Part shown: positions 47,804 to 58,427 of the stretch, piece by piece
How the letters are laid out: every line of letters begins with the position of its first letter
Position numbering within the stretch: position 1 is the stretch's first letter
Assembly: GCA_029961685.1 (NCBI GenBank)
Contig: JARWKL010000013.1
Coordinates: 24,830,922 to 24,894,921 of the forward strand
Reading direction: 5' to 3'
Length of the DNA stretch: 64,000 nt
Origin: Aristolochia californica
Taxonomy: Eukaryota > Streptophyta > Magnoliopsida > Piperales > Aristolochiaceae
Position numbers and translations under genes: made by a program
Notes under the pieces: generated by a model
The model's database searches: none
Told to the model about the DNA's origin: nothing
The model's input: only the letters and a program-made list of their open reading frames with translations

Positions 47804-50632
47804 ATGGCTTCAGTTTGGGTCCATTTCCTCTCTCTCTTCATCTGGGGGTGCTTCTCTCTCAGGCCCGTTTATGGAACTGCTGAGCTGAAGGTTCTTATGG
47901 GGTTGAAAGCCTCGTTGGACCCGGACGGCCGGTTTCTGTCGTCGTGGACGGGTGACGGAGATCCATGTAGCGGCAGTTTTGATGGGGTGGCGTGTAACGA
48001 GCACGGGAAGGTTACTAACATCTCCTTGCAGGGTAAAGGACTGTATGGGTCCGTGCCGGCGGCTATCTCCGGGCTCAAGTGCTTGTCGGGGCTCTACTTG
48101 CACTACAACTCTCTGTCGGGCGGAATACCCAAGGAAATCGCCAATCTCACTGAGCTGACTGATCTTTACCTTAACGTGAACAACTTTTCTGGGGCTATTC
48201 CTGAAGAGATCGGCAATATGGCCAGTCTGCAAGGTAGGTAAAGCGGTGAAATGGTGGAGCTGGTGGTATTTTTTAGCGTGGAGTTTGCTTTTCCATGGTG
48301 CATTCTTTTTCAAGTTGCCTGTTTTTCTTGATCATTTTTTCAGTGTGGTCGATGGTGTTCTGGTTGAGTTCTTCTTTCCGGAGTAAGGTTTGCATGAAGC
48401 AGATAGAGCTTAAAAAGAACGTTTTTTTTTTCTTTTTCTCCTTTAGTTTTTTTTGCAACTTAACGAGGTTCCTATGGCTATTTTCTTCAATGTAATGGTT
48501 TTTATGAGTTTTCATTTATAGTGTAGTTACATTGGCAAATCTGGAAAGCTGATAGTTTTGAGTTTTCTTCTTGCAGTACTGCAGCTCTGCTATAATCAAT
48601 TGATTGGAAGCATACCCACCCAGTTGGGTCTCTTGAAGAAGCTGACCGTTCTCGCCCTTCAGTGTAATCATTTGACTGGAGCCATTCCCGCTGGCTTGGG
48701 AGAGTTGAGTATGTTGCGGAGGTTGGACTTGAGCTTTAATCAGCTATTCGGTTCGATTCCTACAAAGCTGACTGAAATTCCTGTCCTAGAAGTTTTGGAT
48801 GTTAGAAACAACAATCTTTCTGGCAATGTACCTTCCGGTAATCTTTTCCATCTATTTTTCTTCTTGGCAAGGATTCTGAACAAATCTCAAAAATCCAAAG
48901 TATAAGCAATTTACCTTCTCAAAAATCCCATTGTAGCTAATTATTCGTGTTCTTTGTTGCATAGTTTGAACTGAATCCTCTTCATATTGAAATTTGGGCC
49001 ATTTTTTGTTTTACTTTTTCCTTGTTTTTTGCTTCCTTCTATATGTTCTGCTTTACTTCTCTGTTTTTTTTTCATCTATTGTGCTTAAATTAAATAAGTG
49101 GTTCTTTTTTTATTGTGCTTCAGGATTGAGGGGATTGAGTGGTGAGTTTCAGTATGGAAACAACAAGGGCTTATGTGGAATAGGCTTCTCTGCTCTGAGT
49201 AACTGTGAAGCCTCCGATCAAATAAACCCTAGCAGACCTGAACCCTTTGGGAGAGATCCTGTCTCCTCCAAAAACATGCCCCAGTCAGCTAACGTTAAGC
49301 TACATTGCTCTACACCCAACTGTCAAAGTTCTTCCAAATCCCCAGTGGCAATAGTTATTGGACTCATTGCTGCCGTAGTTGGAGCTACCATTGTGGGGCT
49401 TTTTACTTTTTCTTGGTACCGTAGACGAAAACAAAAGATAGGAAATGCATTTGAATTTTCAGAAAGTAGACTTAGCACCGATCAGGGCAAAGATTTCTTC
49501 CCCAAGAGTGGGTCTCCCCTCATTAATCTCGAGTACTCTAATGGATGGGATCCATTGGCTGATGGCCGGAATGGGGCTGGGTTCTCCCAAGAGGTTCTGC
49601 AAAGCTTTCGGTTCAATCTGGAAGAGGTTGAGTCTGCAACTCAGTACTTTTCAGAGGTGAACTTGCTGGGAAAGAGCAATTTCGCTGCTACATATAAGGG
49701 GATTTTGAGAGATGGTACTGTTGTTGCTGTTAAGAGCATCAATAAAACTAGCTGTAAAACAGAAGAATCAGAGTTCTTGAAGGGATTGAAGGTTCTTTCT
49801 TCGTTACGACACGAAAATCTAGTTGGTTTGAGGGGATTCTGCTGTTCAAGTGGAAGAGGCGAGTGCTTTCTGATTTACGACTTCATTGCAAACGGCAGCT
49901 TGCTCCAGTATCTTGACGCAAAGGATGGTAGTGGAAGGGTTCTCGACTGGCCTACAAGGGTCTCTATCATTAACGGCATTGCAAATGGTAAGCTCCTTCA
50001 AACAAAGTGGCAAATTGAAGAACTAGAATGAGATCTCGTTCCCAAATGCCATTAAGAGTACAAGAAATTTAATCTTTTGTTCAAGTAGAATATGTTTATG
50101 GTAGAGAATTATGTAACTGCTCTGGATCAAATTAAAATGCTGCTGTTTTGCTTGTCCCTCAGGTATGGAATATTTGCACGGAAGTAGACCCAATAAGCTT
50201 GCTTTAGTGCATCAAAATATCTCTGCAGAGAAGGTCCTCATCGACAAGCACTTCAAGCCTCTGCTCTCTGATTGTGGTATCCACAAGCTTCTGGTAGATG
50301 ATGTTGTCTTCTCAACCTTGAAGGCGAGTGCAGCCATGGGATACTTGGCCCCTGAGTACCCCACCATAGGCCGTTTCACTGAGAAAAGTGATATGTACGC
50401 TTTTGGGATGCTCATCCTTCAAATTCTCAGCGGCAAAAGAAGAATCACTCACTCGATTCGACTTGGTGCAGAATCCGGCAAGTTAGAGGACCTCATTGAT
50501 GAGAAGCTCCATGGAAAGTTTTCAGATTTTGAAGCAGAGAAATTGTCAAAAATTGCACTGCTGTGTACAAACGAGGCTCCAGCTCAAAGACCCAGTATGG
50601 AAACGGTGGTACAAGAACTATGCCAGAGTTGA
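47804..50632 (+). CDS. LRR receptor-like kinase with probable pseudokinase domain (At5g51560-like)
   Basis: Four exons keep frame: 47804-48233, 48577-48837, 49124-49987 and 50163-50632, giving 674 aa. A signal peptide (about 1-24) is followed by an LRR N-terminal cap with SSWTGDGDPCSGSFDGVACN and about five leucine-rich repeats. A transmembrane helix lies at about 304-327 (PVAIVIGLIAAVVGATIVGL), followed by WYRRRKQK. In the intracellular kinase domain the ATP Lys (VAVKSI, about 434) is kept. The glycine loop reads LLGKSNFAATYKG, the HRD motif reads HQN (534-536) and DFG reads DCG (554-556). The catalytic Asp and the following Lys and Asn are therefore missing, and the protein probably signals by binding partners rather than phosphotransfer. 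APEY is present. The same HQN change occurs in Arabidopsis At5g51560 as I recall it. The ATG at 47804 gives the signal peptide; an upstream GTG in frame is not used. The ligand is unknown. Confidence 0.93.
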
Positions 50633-51186
50633 TTCTGCACCCTGGTTGCCTCTTTGTTTTCCACTGTTTTCCATGGCTGTGGAGAAAGGTTTTGCAAGCA
50701 CAGACAGGAGCAGGGGAAAACAGGCATAGCCTGAGTAACTAGCATTAACCCAAACATCTTTTGGGTCCTTACTCGGGACCAGAAACTTGTTTTGTTTTGT
50801 ATGTGGAGACATGTGAGCCGATTCCCACATGTGAACAGAAGGGGATTCTATCTATCAATTCATGTTTTTTAACTTTCTTGCTGCCAAATTTGCCACAGAA
50901 AAGTTAAAAAACCAGTGTTCCTATAAATCCGTAAAGTAGTGAAAGAACAAACTTTTCCCACAATCCTGAGAGTCGTATCTGTAAATGATCGCATGTGATG
51001 GCCATTGTCCATTATTCTGCTCCCCCAGAAGGCAGGATCACAGAGCTAATAGTCCAATGAGAACGGTATCAAATTTATTTCTGTTTGTCTGAAAGCGAAG
51101 TTTATCGGACATTGGAGCTGCCAACAAGCCACGTGACAAAATGCGATCGTGACTTCAATCAGGGACTACTTTCTGTCTACTAATGG
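50633..51186. other. 3' flank of the receptor kinase gene
   Basis: Likely 3' UTR for the first 200-250 bp, then ordinary spacer up to the transposon cluster. No motif-bearing frame. Confidence 0.4.
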
Positions 51187-51364
51187 GAGTGTTTGTTGGT
51201 CTACGGTTCAACTGAAAGTGAATTAGATTATATTATCACTTCACTAAAAATGATGATGCATAGTGTGACTTGACCCCGATGTAGTTCAAGTAGATGAGCG
51301 GGTTTATTCACTTGAATTTGTCAAAGAGTAAAGTCGGTGAATCATCCACTTGAATTGGCCCAAA
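51187..51364 (+). mobile_element. Possible left end of a host Harbinger-like element flanking element A
   Basis: It begins 'gggagtgtttgttggtctac', contains 'actgaaagtgaattag', and ends with 'caaagagtaaagtcggtgaa' then 'tcatccacttgaa'. The last part closely matches the DNA just right of element A (from 57845). It may be the left end of element B, in which case A is nested in B, or a truncated third element. Confidence 0.35.
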
Positions 51365-51564
51365 GGGGGGTTAGTTCACAATGAAGTGGAATGAATTCCC
51401 CCCGCATTACTTAGTTCATCCCATTTATAGTGTTAGTCCGGAATGACTTGACTTGAAGTGAGATAACACCATTTCATCTCCTCAGGCAAAAACGACGGAA
51501 TTCTGTTTTCGCCCTTTTTTTCAAGTCATCCGATTACCACGAGCGACAGCGTCGCTTCTTCCCT

Positions 51565-51588
51565 CCCCCCCCCCCCCCCCCCCCCCCC
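51565..51588 (+). repeat. Poly-C tract (24 C)
   Basis: Uninterrupted C run in the leader of element A, immediately before the CT-rich segment. Confidence 0.9.
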
Positions 51589-52724
51589 GAAACTAAAAAA
51601 TCACGCTCATTTCCTTTCTCCTCTCCTCTTGCTCAGCCTTCGTCTCTGGACGAAAATTTTCGCCCGACTTCGTCTCTGCTCCTCTCGCTCGGCTCTCGTT
51701 TGCTCGCTCTGCTCCTCTCGCTCGGCGCTCGTCTTCGTTCTCTGCTCCCTCTCTCTTGTTATCTCTCGTTTTCGCCCCATCTCCCTCTCTCGTCTCTTTC
51801 TCTCTCGGCCTTTCTCTTCCCTCTCCCTTCCCTCTCCCTCTCTCGTTTCCCTCTAGGCCTCCATCTCTTTTCACTCTCGGCCTCCCTCTTCCTTCTCGTT
51901 CTCGCTCTTCTCTTTCCTCCTCTCCCGATTTCCTTTGATTTAACCTATTCCGGTTTCGAAATCCTTCGATTTCCTTCAATCTTCTTCGATTTTCGACGGT
52001 TAGGCGTCGATTTCTTCCATTGGGCTTACATTTCCCCATTCGGCGGTGATTTCCCCCAAATTTCAGAAGGTAATCCGAAACCCTAATTTTTTTTTCAACT
52101 AATTTAGTTTTGTGTTTGAGTTAATTTTAATTTTTGTGCGTAATTTATCTTGATTGTGGCCAAATTAATTCCAATAATATCACATTCATTGAAGCTGTTT
52201 TTATCTTTCATAAACTTGTGATGAATTTTATTTCTTATACTGTTTATCAGCAAAATCTCTACACCCGTCACAGAAGTGACTTGTTCCGACTCTAAACATA
52301 ACTCCCCTTTTATTAGTTGGTTTGTTACAGATTTGATTGTGCCCCAATAAATAATTTGGAAGAGTATTGACTAAGAGAACTGTAACGTTTCCCCGTTTGC
52401 TTTTAAAAAATTTATAAAATACTAAAAAATGGTTGCTGCAACCCCTATCTTAAAACCAGAGTTGGTAAAAAGAAAATTGGCCGGACTCTAAAATCTGAGA
52501 TTTATATACGAATGGGCATATATCTTGGAGATAACATGGGGATGTAAGAAAGAGTATGTCGATAGGTACATACTCAGGAGAGTAAATCTGATGATGATAT
52601 ATATGTAGCAGGTTCAGCTACTACCCTTGGTATGAACCTTTAAAATCTGAGAGTATTGAAAAGGGGGAATTAAAGATCTGGAAAGTAAAATGCCCTGTAG
52701 AGAGATGTGCTATGAAGATAATAC

Positions 52725-53165
52725 TCAAAAAAATTTCTTTTCTTCTTTTCTAAGATTTGAGAGTTGCACATAATAGTGGCCAGCACTTGATGGATCAAGA
52801 GCAGAAATCTGTTTTGCTGCGTATTGTCCTAACTTTATATTCTTAAGGAATTTGCAGGCACTTAATAGTGCCCACCACATTGTTACTTCTGGTTTTATTA
52901 GCATACTTTCAACAAACTGATAAGCATCTGTCAAGTACCCAGCTCGGCCTAGAAGAACTACCACACAATCATAATGACGATTACGAGGTTCTATGCCATG
53001 GTCTCTCTTCATGAAATGAAAAAATTTCCATCCTTCTTCCACAAGATCTTAAACACAGAATGAGCATGCTCCAAGCTTCCACACTTTGCATACATGTCAA
53101 TAAGAGCCGTATTAACAAACATATCAGCTGTAAAGTCACTGCCTTTAACAAATTTGTTCTAGTCA
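52725..53165 (-). pseudogene. Pentatricopeptide repeat (PPR) gene fragment inside element A
   Basis: On the minus strand, reading from 53160 toward 52725: ADMFVNTALIDMYAKCGSLE, then a frame change and apparent internal deletion near 53045, then VEEGWKFFHFMKRDHGIEPR, CVVVLLGRAGYLTDAYQFVE and WWALLSACKFLKNIKLGQYA. These are typical C-terminal P/L/S-type PPR and E-motif words of organelle RNA-editing proteins. The DYW region and all N-terminal repeats are missing. It lies within the transposon's 5' non-coding part, opposite in strand to the transposon genes, and its upstream edge coincides with a tandem duplication at 53155. Confidence 0.8.
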
Positions 53166-53591
53166 TCTGCAATGAAATTAGTTAGATTAATTTTGAAATG
53201 TGTTAGAATGTTGTTGAATATGTTTGAAGTGCTATGGAATGTTTATGGCATGTGGTGAGGAGATTTTGGAGTTATAAATATCCACCACATGGTCCAATTC
53301 AAACAAGGTTGAGTCGCCTACACGGGCGTCCATTAGCCAACGAAACCTGACCCCCATCAATGACGATGTACGGTTCGTAGTGACTGCGAAGTCATATGGG
53401 GCTCTACTAGGGGTGTTCGGTGAATTTGGACTTCATGAGTTTGTTTTTGCATTGTTCTAGTCATCTGCAATGAAATTAGTTAGATTAATTTTGAAATGTG
53501 TTAGAATGTTGTTGAATATGTTTGAAGTGCTATGGAATGTTTATGTCATGTGGTGAGGAGATTTTGGAGTTATAAATATCCACCACATGGT
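53155..53591 (+). repeat. Tandem duplication, 298-bp period, next to the PPR fragment
   Basis: 'tgttctagtcatctgcaatg' through 'aaatatccaccacatggt' (about 139 bp) occurs at 53155-53293 and again at 53453-53591, nearly identical (for example ggcatgtgg against gtcatgtgg). Between them is 159 bp of unrelated, more GC-rich DNA (53294-53452). Confidence 0.9.
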
Positions 53592-53700
53592 ATTTTGTTA
53601 TTTGTTGGTTGTGTTTCTGTGTGTCCCTAGTTACTACGACTAGTAATGGTTGTCTGATAAAAAAAATTTCTATGACGACCATCTCGAATTTAGATTATAA

Positions 53701-54672
53701 ATGGCTGGAAGAAGACAACAAACTCCTCGATCATATGACATTTGGACCTTCGATGATGACAACAAAATGCTCGATCTGTTGGTTGAGCAAGTCAATATGG
53801 GGAATAGGATGCCTAATGGGGTTTGGAAGCATGAAGTATATTTGGATTGTGTCAATAGGTTCAATGAAGACACAACTAATAAAAAAACTGTTGAGCAGCT
53901 CAAGAATCGAACAAGATCATGGAAGAAAACTTACCAAACAGTAACAAGTTGTCTCAACACTAGTGGGTTCGGTTGGGATGCAACCACACATCGAGTTACT
54001 GTATGTCATTCTGTATAGCAAGACTATATCAAGGTCAGTAAATTATGATTGACTGTAAAATATTTTGTATGTTTTCCGCATTACTAGAACTCTATGCCAA
54101 GTCGTCTAAATGATGTTTTATCCTTGTAGGAGCATAAAGAAGCTGAAAAGTACAGACAACAAGGCTGCCCTCTTTATGACTAATTGGCTTTGGTAGTGGG
54201 AAACTCAATAACCATGGGGAGAACAAGTCAAACTGACGAAGACATGTGTAATGATGTCCAACATCAGGAAGAAAATGAGCACGTGGATATGCTCGAGGAT
54301 GTCGATTTAGGTAGAGAATCTCCTTCGCCATTCTTTACAGAAAATGAGTCGGCACCTGATCAATCTCCAAGTACTAACCCGTCAAGTTCAAGTCGTCGTA
54401 GAAAGAGACCACAAATGGCCACTGATGATAGTATTATGTTCGCTGATACAATGATAAGAATTGCCACCCTACTGCAATCTCTACAAGCTAAAAATGATAA
54501 AGCCACCGGAGAAAATTGGTATGAAGCACTCACAGAAATCCCGGACCTATCGGTAGAGATGAAGTTTCGCGCTCCTATATTGTTAGATACACCAATGAAG
54601 AAGGACATGTTTACGAAGCTACCAGTGGAAGAGCAAATTAATTGGCTTAAATATTGTGCTGGTGAAATGTAG
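53701..54672 (+). pseudogene. Harbinger ORF1: Myb/SANT-like DNA-binding protein, two nonsense codons
   Basis: Exon 1 is 53701-54033 and exon 2 is 54130-54672 (intron GT-AG, phase 0), 291 codons. The N-terminal Myb/SANT-like domain reads WTFDDDNKMLDLLVEQVNMG, NRFNEDTTNKKTVEQLKNRT and GFGWDATTHRV. The C-terminal part is acidic and Ser-rich and ends SVEMKFRAPILLDTPMKKDM, FTKLPVEEQINWLKYCAGEM. In PIF/Harbinger elements ORF1 helps bring the transposase to the ends and into the nucleus. TAG at 54016-54018 and TAA at 54181-54183 interrupt the frame, where Trp and Gln would fit. Host Myb/SANT-like genes descend from such ORFs, but its position next to ORF2 inside the inverted repeats makes it the transposon's own. 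Confidence 0.85.
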
Positions 54673-54996
54673 TCAATAGTTTGAAGTACACTATGTATTT
54701 TGGGACGATTGTTTTGAAGTTTAATTATATTTTTTTAATTATGACTTTATAAGACGTATCATTGATAGATTATGAATTTTATTATGGTTAAGATTTGGGT
54801 TTTCATGATTGTCGTGTTCTTATTGTGTGGATGAATGTTGTGGGTGTGTGATTGGAGATGATTTTATATAGGTGTGATTAAAAATAGGTTATGATTGAAG
54901 AACATGGTATGTTTTTGTGTTGATGATATTATGAAGAAACAAGAATTATTGTTGAAGTCGTTATTATGGTTGTGGTGATTGTATTTGCAGGTTTCC

Positions 54997-56359
54997 ATGG
55001 AAGACGAAAATAGGAATACAATGATGATTTTATTGACATGTCTTATGTACATGATGGGAATATACTATATGAACCATAGGTCTAGACGTACATTACGTCC
55101 TCGTGGGATTGGTGGTCCGATTTATTTACAAAAGACATTAGCGAAATCACTTGTTATATTTCGAAAAGTTTACAGGATGAATCAAATTGTGTTTAAAAAA
55201 ATGGCAGAGATACTTTATAGCAAATGATTTTTATCACCTACAAAGACCATCTCAGTGGAAGAACAACTTGCATATTTTCTCTTAACTGTTGGTCAAGGAC
55301 AAGCGTCTAGTGTCACAGCAGAGATGTTTGATAGATCAAACTGGACTATAAGTAGGTATTTCAATAAGGTGTTGAATGCTATTATCAAACTTTGGCCTGA
55401 TTACATCAAACGACCTTCAGAACGGACTCACTCGAAGATTTTAAACAATCCAATGTTTAATCCATATTTTAAGGTAACATCACTTGACATATAATGAACA
55501 ATTTTAGATTTATATTTAGAGTTACTTGTATTAATTGAAATGATATGATTAGGATTGTATTGGGGCTATTGATGGAACTCATATCAAAGCAAACATCCAA
55601 CTTGAAGAACAACAAAGGTTCTGGAACAGAAAAGGTTATCTCTCACAAAATGTGATGGTAGCATGTACATTTGATATGCAATTCACTTATGTACTTGTTG
55701 GATGGGAGGGATCAGCAGCTGATTCCCGTGTATTGAAGGACGCATTGACTCGCCGAAATAGAATTTGTGTACCTGAAGGTAAATAATATATTGTTATGTA
55801 GTATTTTTTTTTTATCTTCAATTATCTTATGTGAAAAATATTTTGTATTGTAAGTAAATATTATCTAGTCGATACTGGTTATGCAAATATGTCAGGATTT
55901 TTGGCTCCATATCGAGGAACTCGTTATCATCTACAAGAATTTGGAGACAACCTTCCTAGAAATGATAAAGAGCTATTCAACCGAAGGCACTCATCTTTGA
56001 GAAATACTATTGAACGAACTTTTGGTGATTTAAAAGCTCGATTCCAAATGTTGAAAGTCGCTCCTCCCTTTTCTTATAAGATCCAGATGAAAATTGTAAT
56101 AGCTTGTTGCATATTACACAATTATATACGTAAAGAGGATTACAATGATATGTTTGAATTGGAAGATGATGAGGTAGGTGGAGGAGGTGATGAGGTCCGA
56201 TTAGCTGGTGAAAATTTGGATGGAGATAGCGATGATAGCGATGATCTTGGGGATGAAGGCAACCTATTAACAACAATGCGGAGGCGTCGTGCATTAGAAT
56301 TCACTAGAGCTGCACAATTTCGAGATGCCATAGCAACTAGCATGTGGAGTGATTATTAG
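54997..56359 (+). pseudogene. Harbinger ORF2: DDE transposase (HARBI1-like)
   Basis: Exon 1 is 54997-55473, exon 2 starts at 55553 and ends near 55780, and exon 3 runs from about 55858 to 56359. The second intron's exact edges are uncertain. Exon 1 has a helix-turn-helix-like AEMFDRSNWTISRYFNKVLN. The catalytic Asp, Asp and Glu are all present: GAIDGTH (exon 2 start), SAADSRVL (exon 2) and NTIERTFGDLK (exon 3). LAPYRGTRYHL and ACCILHNYIR are further family marks. TGA at 55225-55227 interrupts exon 1 between YSK and FLSPTK. A possible splice acceptor lies just before the ATG. The acidic tail (DDSDDLGDEG) is usual. Confidence 0.88.
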
Positions 56360-56534
56360 TGGTTGTACTTTATTGCATTTGAACATGTATGTTGTCGTTC
56401 GTATCTACTAAACTAGTAAGTTGATGATGTTAAACGCACAAACTCTAATTATATTGGTTGTTGTCATTTTATACCTTTTTGTTTTAATTTTATTTATTAA
56501 GTATTTTTATACTATATAGTATGTTATTACAAAT

Positions 56535-57672
56535 AATTTATTTATTAATTATATTCATTTATGTTATTTTTAACTGTTTTATGTAATTTAAATAATTTAT
56601 TCTACTCACACGTAATTAGTTTAATAATTAATAATAAAATGTAATCATTAATTGGTTTAATTATGCAATTCCTATAATTAATTAAACAATTAGGTTTATT
56701 TATTATATTCCTTTATGTTATTTTTAAGTGTTTTATGTAATTTAAATAATTCATGCTACTCACACGTAATTAGTTTAATAATTAATAATAAAATGTAATC
56801 ATTAATTGGTTTAATTATGAAATTGCTATAATTAATTAAACAATTAGGTTTATTTATTATATTCCCTTATGTTATTTTTAAATTTTAATTAATTTTACAT
56901 AATTTATTCTAATCCCATGTAATTAGTATAATAATTTATAATAAAATGTAATCATTAATTGGTTTAATTATGAAATTTCTATAATTAATTAAACAATTAG
57001 GTTTATTTATTATATTTCCTTATGTTATTTTTAAATTTTTATTAATTTTAAATAATTTATTCTTATCCCACGTAATTAGTATAATAATTTATAATAAAAT
57101 GTAATCATTAATTGGTTTAATTATGCAATTGCTATAATTAATTAAACAATTAGGTTTATTTATTATATTCCCTTATGTAATTTTTAAATTTTTATTAATT
57201 TTAAATAATTTATTCTAATCCCACGTAATTAGTATAATAATTTATAATAAAATGTAATCATTAATTGGTTTAATTATGCAATTTCTATAATTAATTAAAC
57301 ACTTAGGTTTATTTATTCTAATCGTCATGTAATTAGTATATTAATTTATAATAAATTATAATCGTTAATTGGTTAATTATCCAATTGCTATAATTAATTA
57401 AACCATTAGGTTTATTTATTATATTCCCTTATGTTATTTTTTATTTTTTTAAAATTTTATATAATTTATTCATGTCACATGTAATTATTGTTTTAATTTA
57501 TAATAATCTATAATCATTAATTGGTTTAACTATCCAATTGTTATCATTAATTAAACCATTATGTTTATTTATTATATTTTTTATGTTATTTTTAACTTTT
57601 TTATTAATTTTATATCATTTATTGTAGTCACACGTAATTATTGTTTTAATTTATAATCAACTATAATCATTT
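56535..57672 (+). repeat. 153-bp AT-rich tandem array in the 3' part of element A
   Basis: The anchor 'taggtttatttatt' (or close variants) recurs at 56691, 56845, 56998, 57151, 57304, 57407 and about 57560. The spacing is 153-154 bp except for one shortened unit of 103 bp. Each unit also carries 'taattagt(a/t)taataattta', 'atgtaatcattaattgg' and 'ataattaattaaac'. About seven units lie between the ORF2 stop and the right inverted repeat. Confidence 0.92.
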
Positions 57673-58309
57673 ATTTAGAAAAGGACACTGAAATCTGTTT
57701 TCCAAGCACTAACACTAGAATCTGTTTTCCAGCCACTTCAACTGGCCTGGACTAACACCCAAACATGACTTGAAGTGGAAATAATTCATCTCACTTCAAT
57801 TCAATTTTCCACTTCATTTCCACTTCATTGTGGACTAACCCCCCCAAAGAGTAAAGTGGGTGAATCAAGATTTTCATTGAAATCTTGGTTCATCCACTTG
57901 AACTCGTCGGCTCGCAAAATCTCTCCCATATATCGCTCGCGAAAGCTTTTGGCACTCTGCCTCTCTGCCTCTCAGTCTCGCTCTCCCATCACTCTCACTC
58001 TCGACCTCTCTTCTATTTCCTCTCCCAACTCCCTCTCGCTCTCTGCTTGCAGCAGTTCTGCCTCTCCCCCTTCAACCCTCCCCTTCGACCTTCCTCTCAT
58101 TTGGAAACTAATCTCGTCTGTAGTTCTCTTTTTACCCTTTTTCTCGTTTCTCACTCTCTTTTCTCCTAAATCCTGCCGATTTCTTTCGATTTCCCCCATT
58201 TTGGCGTCGATTTCTCCGAATCTACTTCGATTTCCCTCAAATTTCCCCAATTCGACTTCGATTTTCCCCAAATTTCAGAAAGTAACCCTAAATTTTGTGT
58301 CTAGGGTAT

Positions 58310-58420
58310 ATTTCGAGTTTAGGGTTAGGGTTTATGGTATTTAGAGTTTAGGGTTAATGGTTTATGGTATTTAGAGTTTAGGGTTAATGGTTTATGGTAT
58401 TTAGGGTTAGGGTTAACAAT
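58310..58420 (+). repeat. Telomere-like TTTAGGG repeats in element B
   Basis: Repeated 'tttagggttagggttta' and 'tttatggtatttag(a/g)gttta' units follow the leader. They resemble the plant telomere repeat but are degenerate and short. Confidence 0.7.
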
Positions 58421-58427
58421 CATTTTT

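Larger units (their letters stand above)
51365..57845 (+). mobile_element. PIF/Harbinger DNA transposon A (6.5 kb)
   Basis: Terminal inverted repeats: left GGGGGGTTAGTTCACAATGA (51365 on) and right, reverse-complemented, GGGGGGTTAGTCCACAATGA (from 57844), continuing with 'agtggaa' on both. CAAA flanks both ends (51361-51364 and 57845-57848), with the extra C ambiguous. This is not the TTA/TAA usual for the superfamily. Inside are a CT-rich leader, a captured PPR fragment, a Myb/SANT-like ORF1 and a DDE transposase ORF2 on +, then a 153-bp tandem array before the right end. ORF1 and ORF2 carry stop codons, so the copy is probably not autonomous now. Confidence 0.85.

Noticed and set aside
47810..48313. 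167-aa minus-strand frame over the receptor kinase exon 1
   Set aside because: Shadow of the LRR exon; the + strand splice structure and motifs are decisive.
51593..52039. Open frame on minus rich in Arg, Glu and Gly (148 aa)
   Set aside because: It is the antisense of the CT-rich leader of element A. The same artefact appears opposite the leaders of B (57972-58271) and C (63074-63364). Composition alone explains it.
53294..53452. Possible plastid or mitochondrial DNA insertion
   Set aside because: It is GC-richer than its flanks, but I could not recognise any organelle gene in it.
56535..57672. CRISPR-like repeat array
   Set aside because: Units are 153 bp, AT-rich and contiguous without unique spacers, in a plant nuclear context; it is a tandem repeat.
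58310..58420. Telomeric end of a chromosome
   Set aside because: The TTTAGGG-like units are few and degenerate and lie inside a transposon leader; unique-type sequence continues on both sides.
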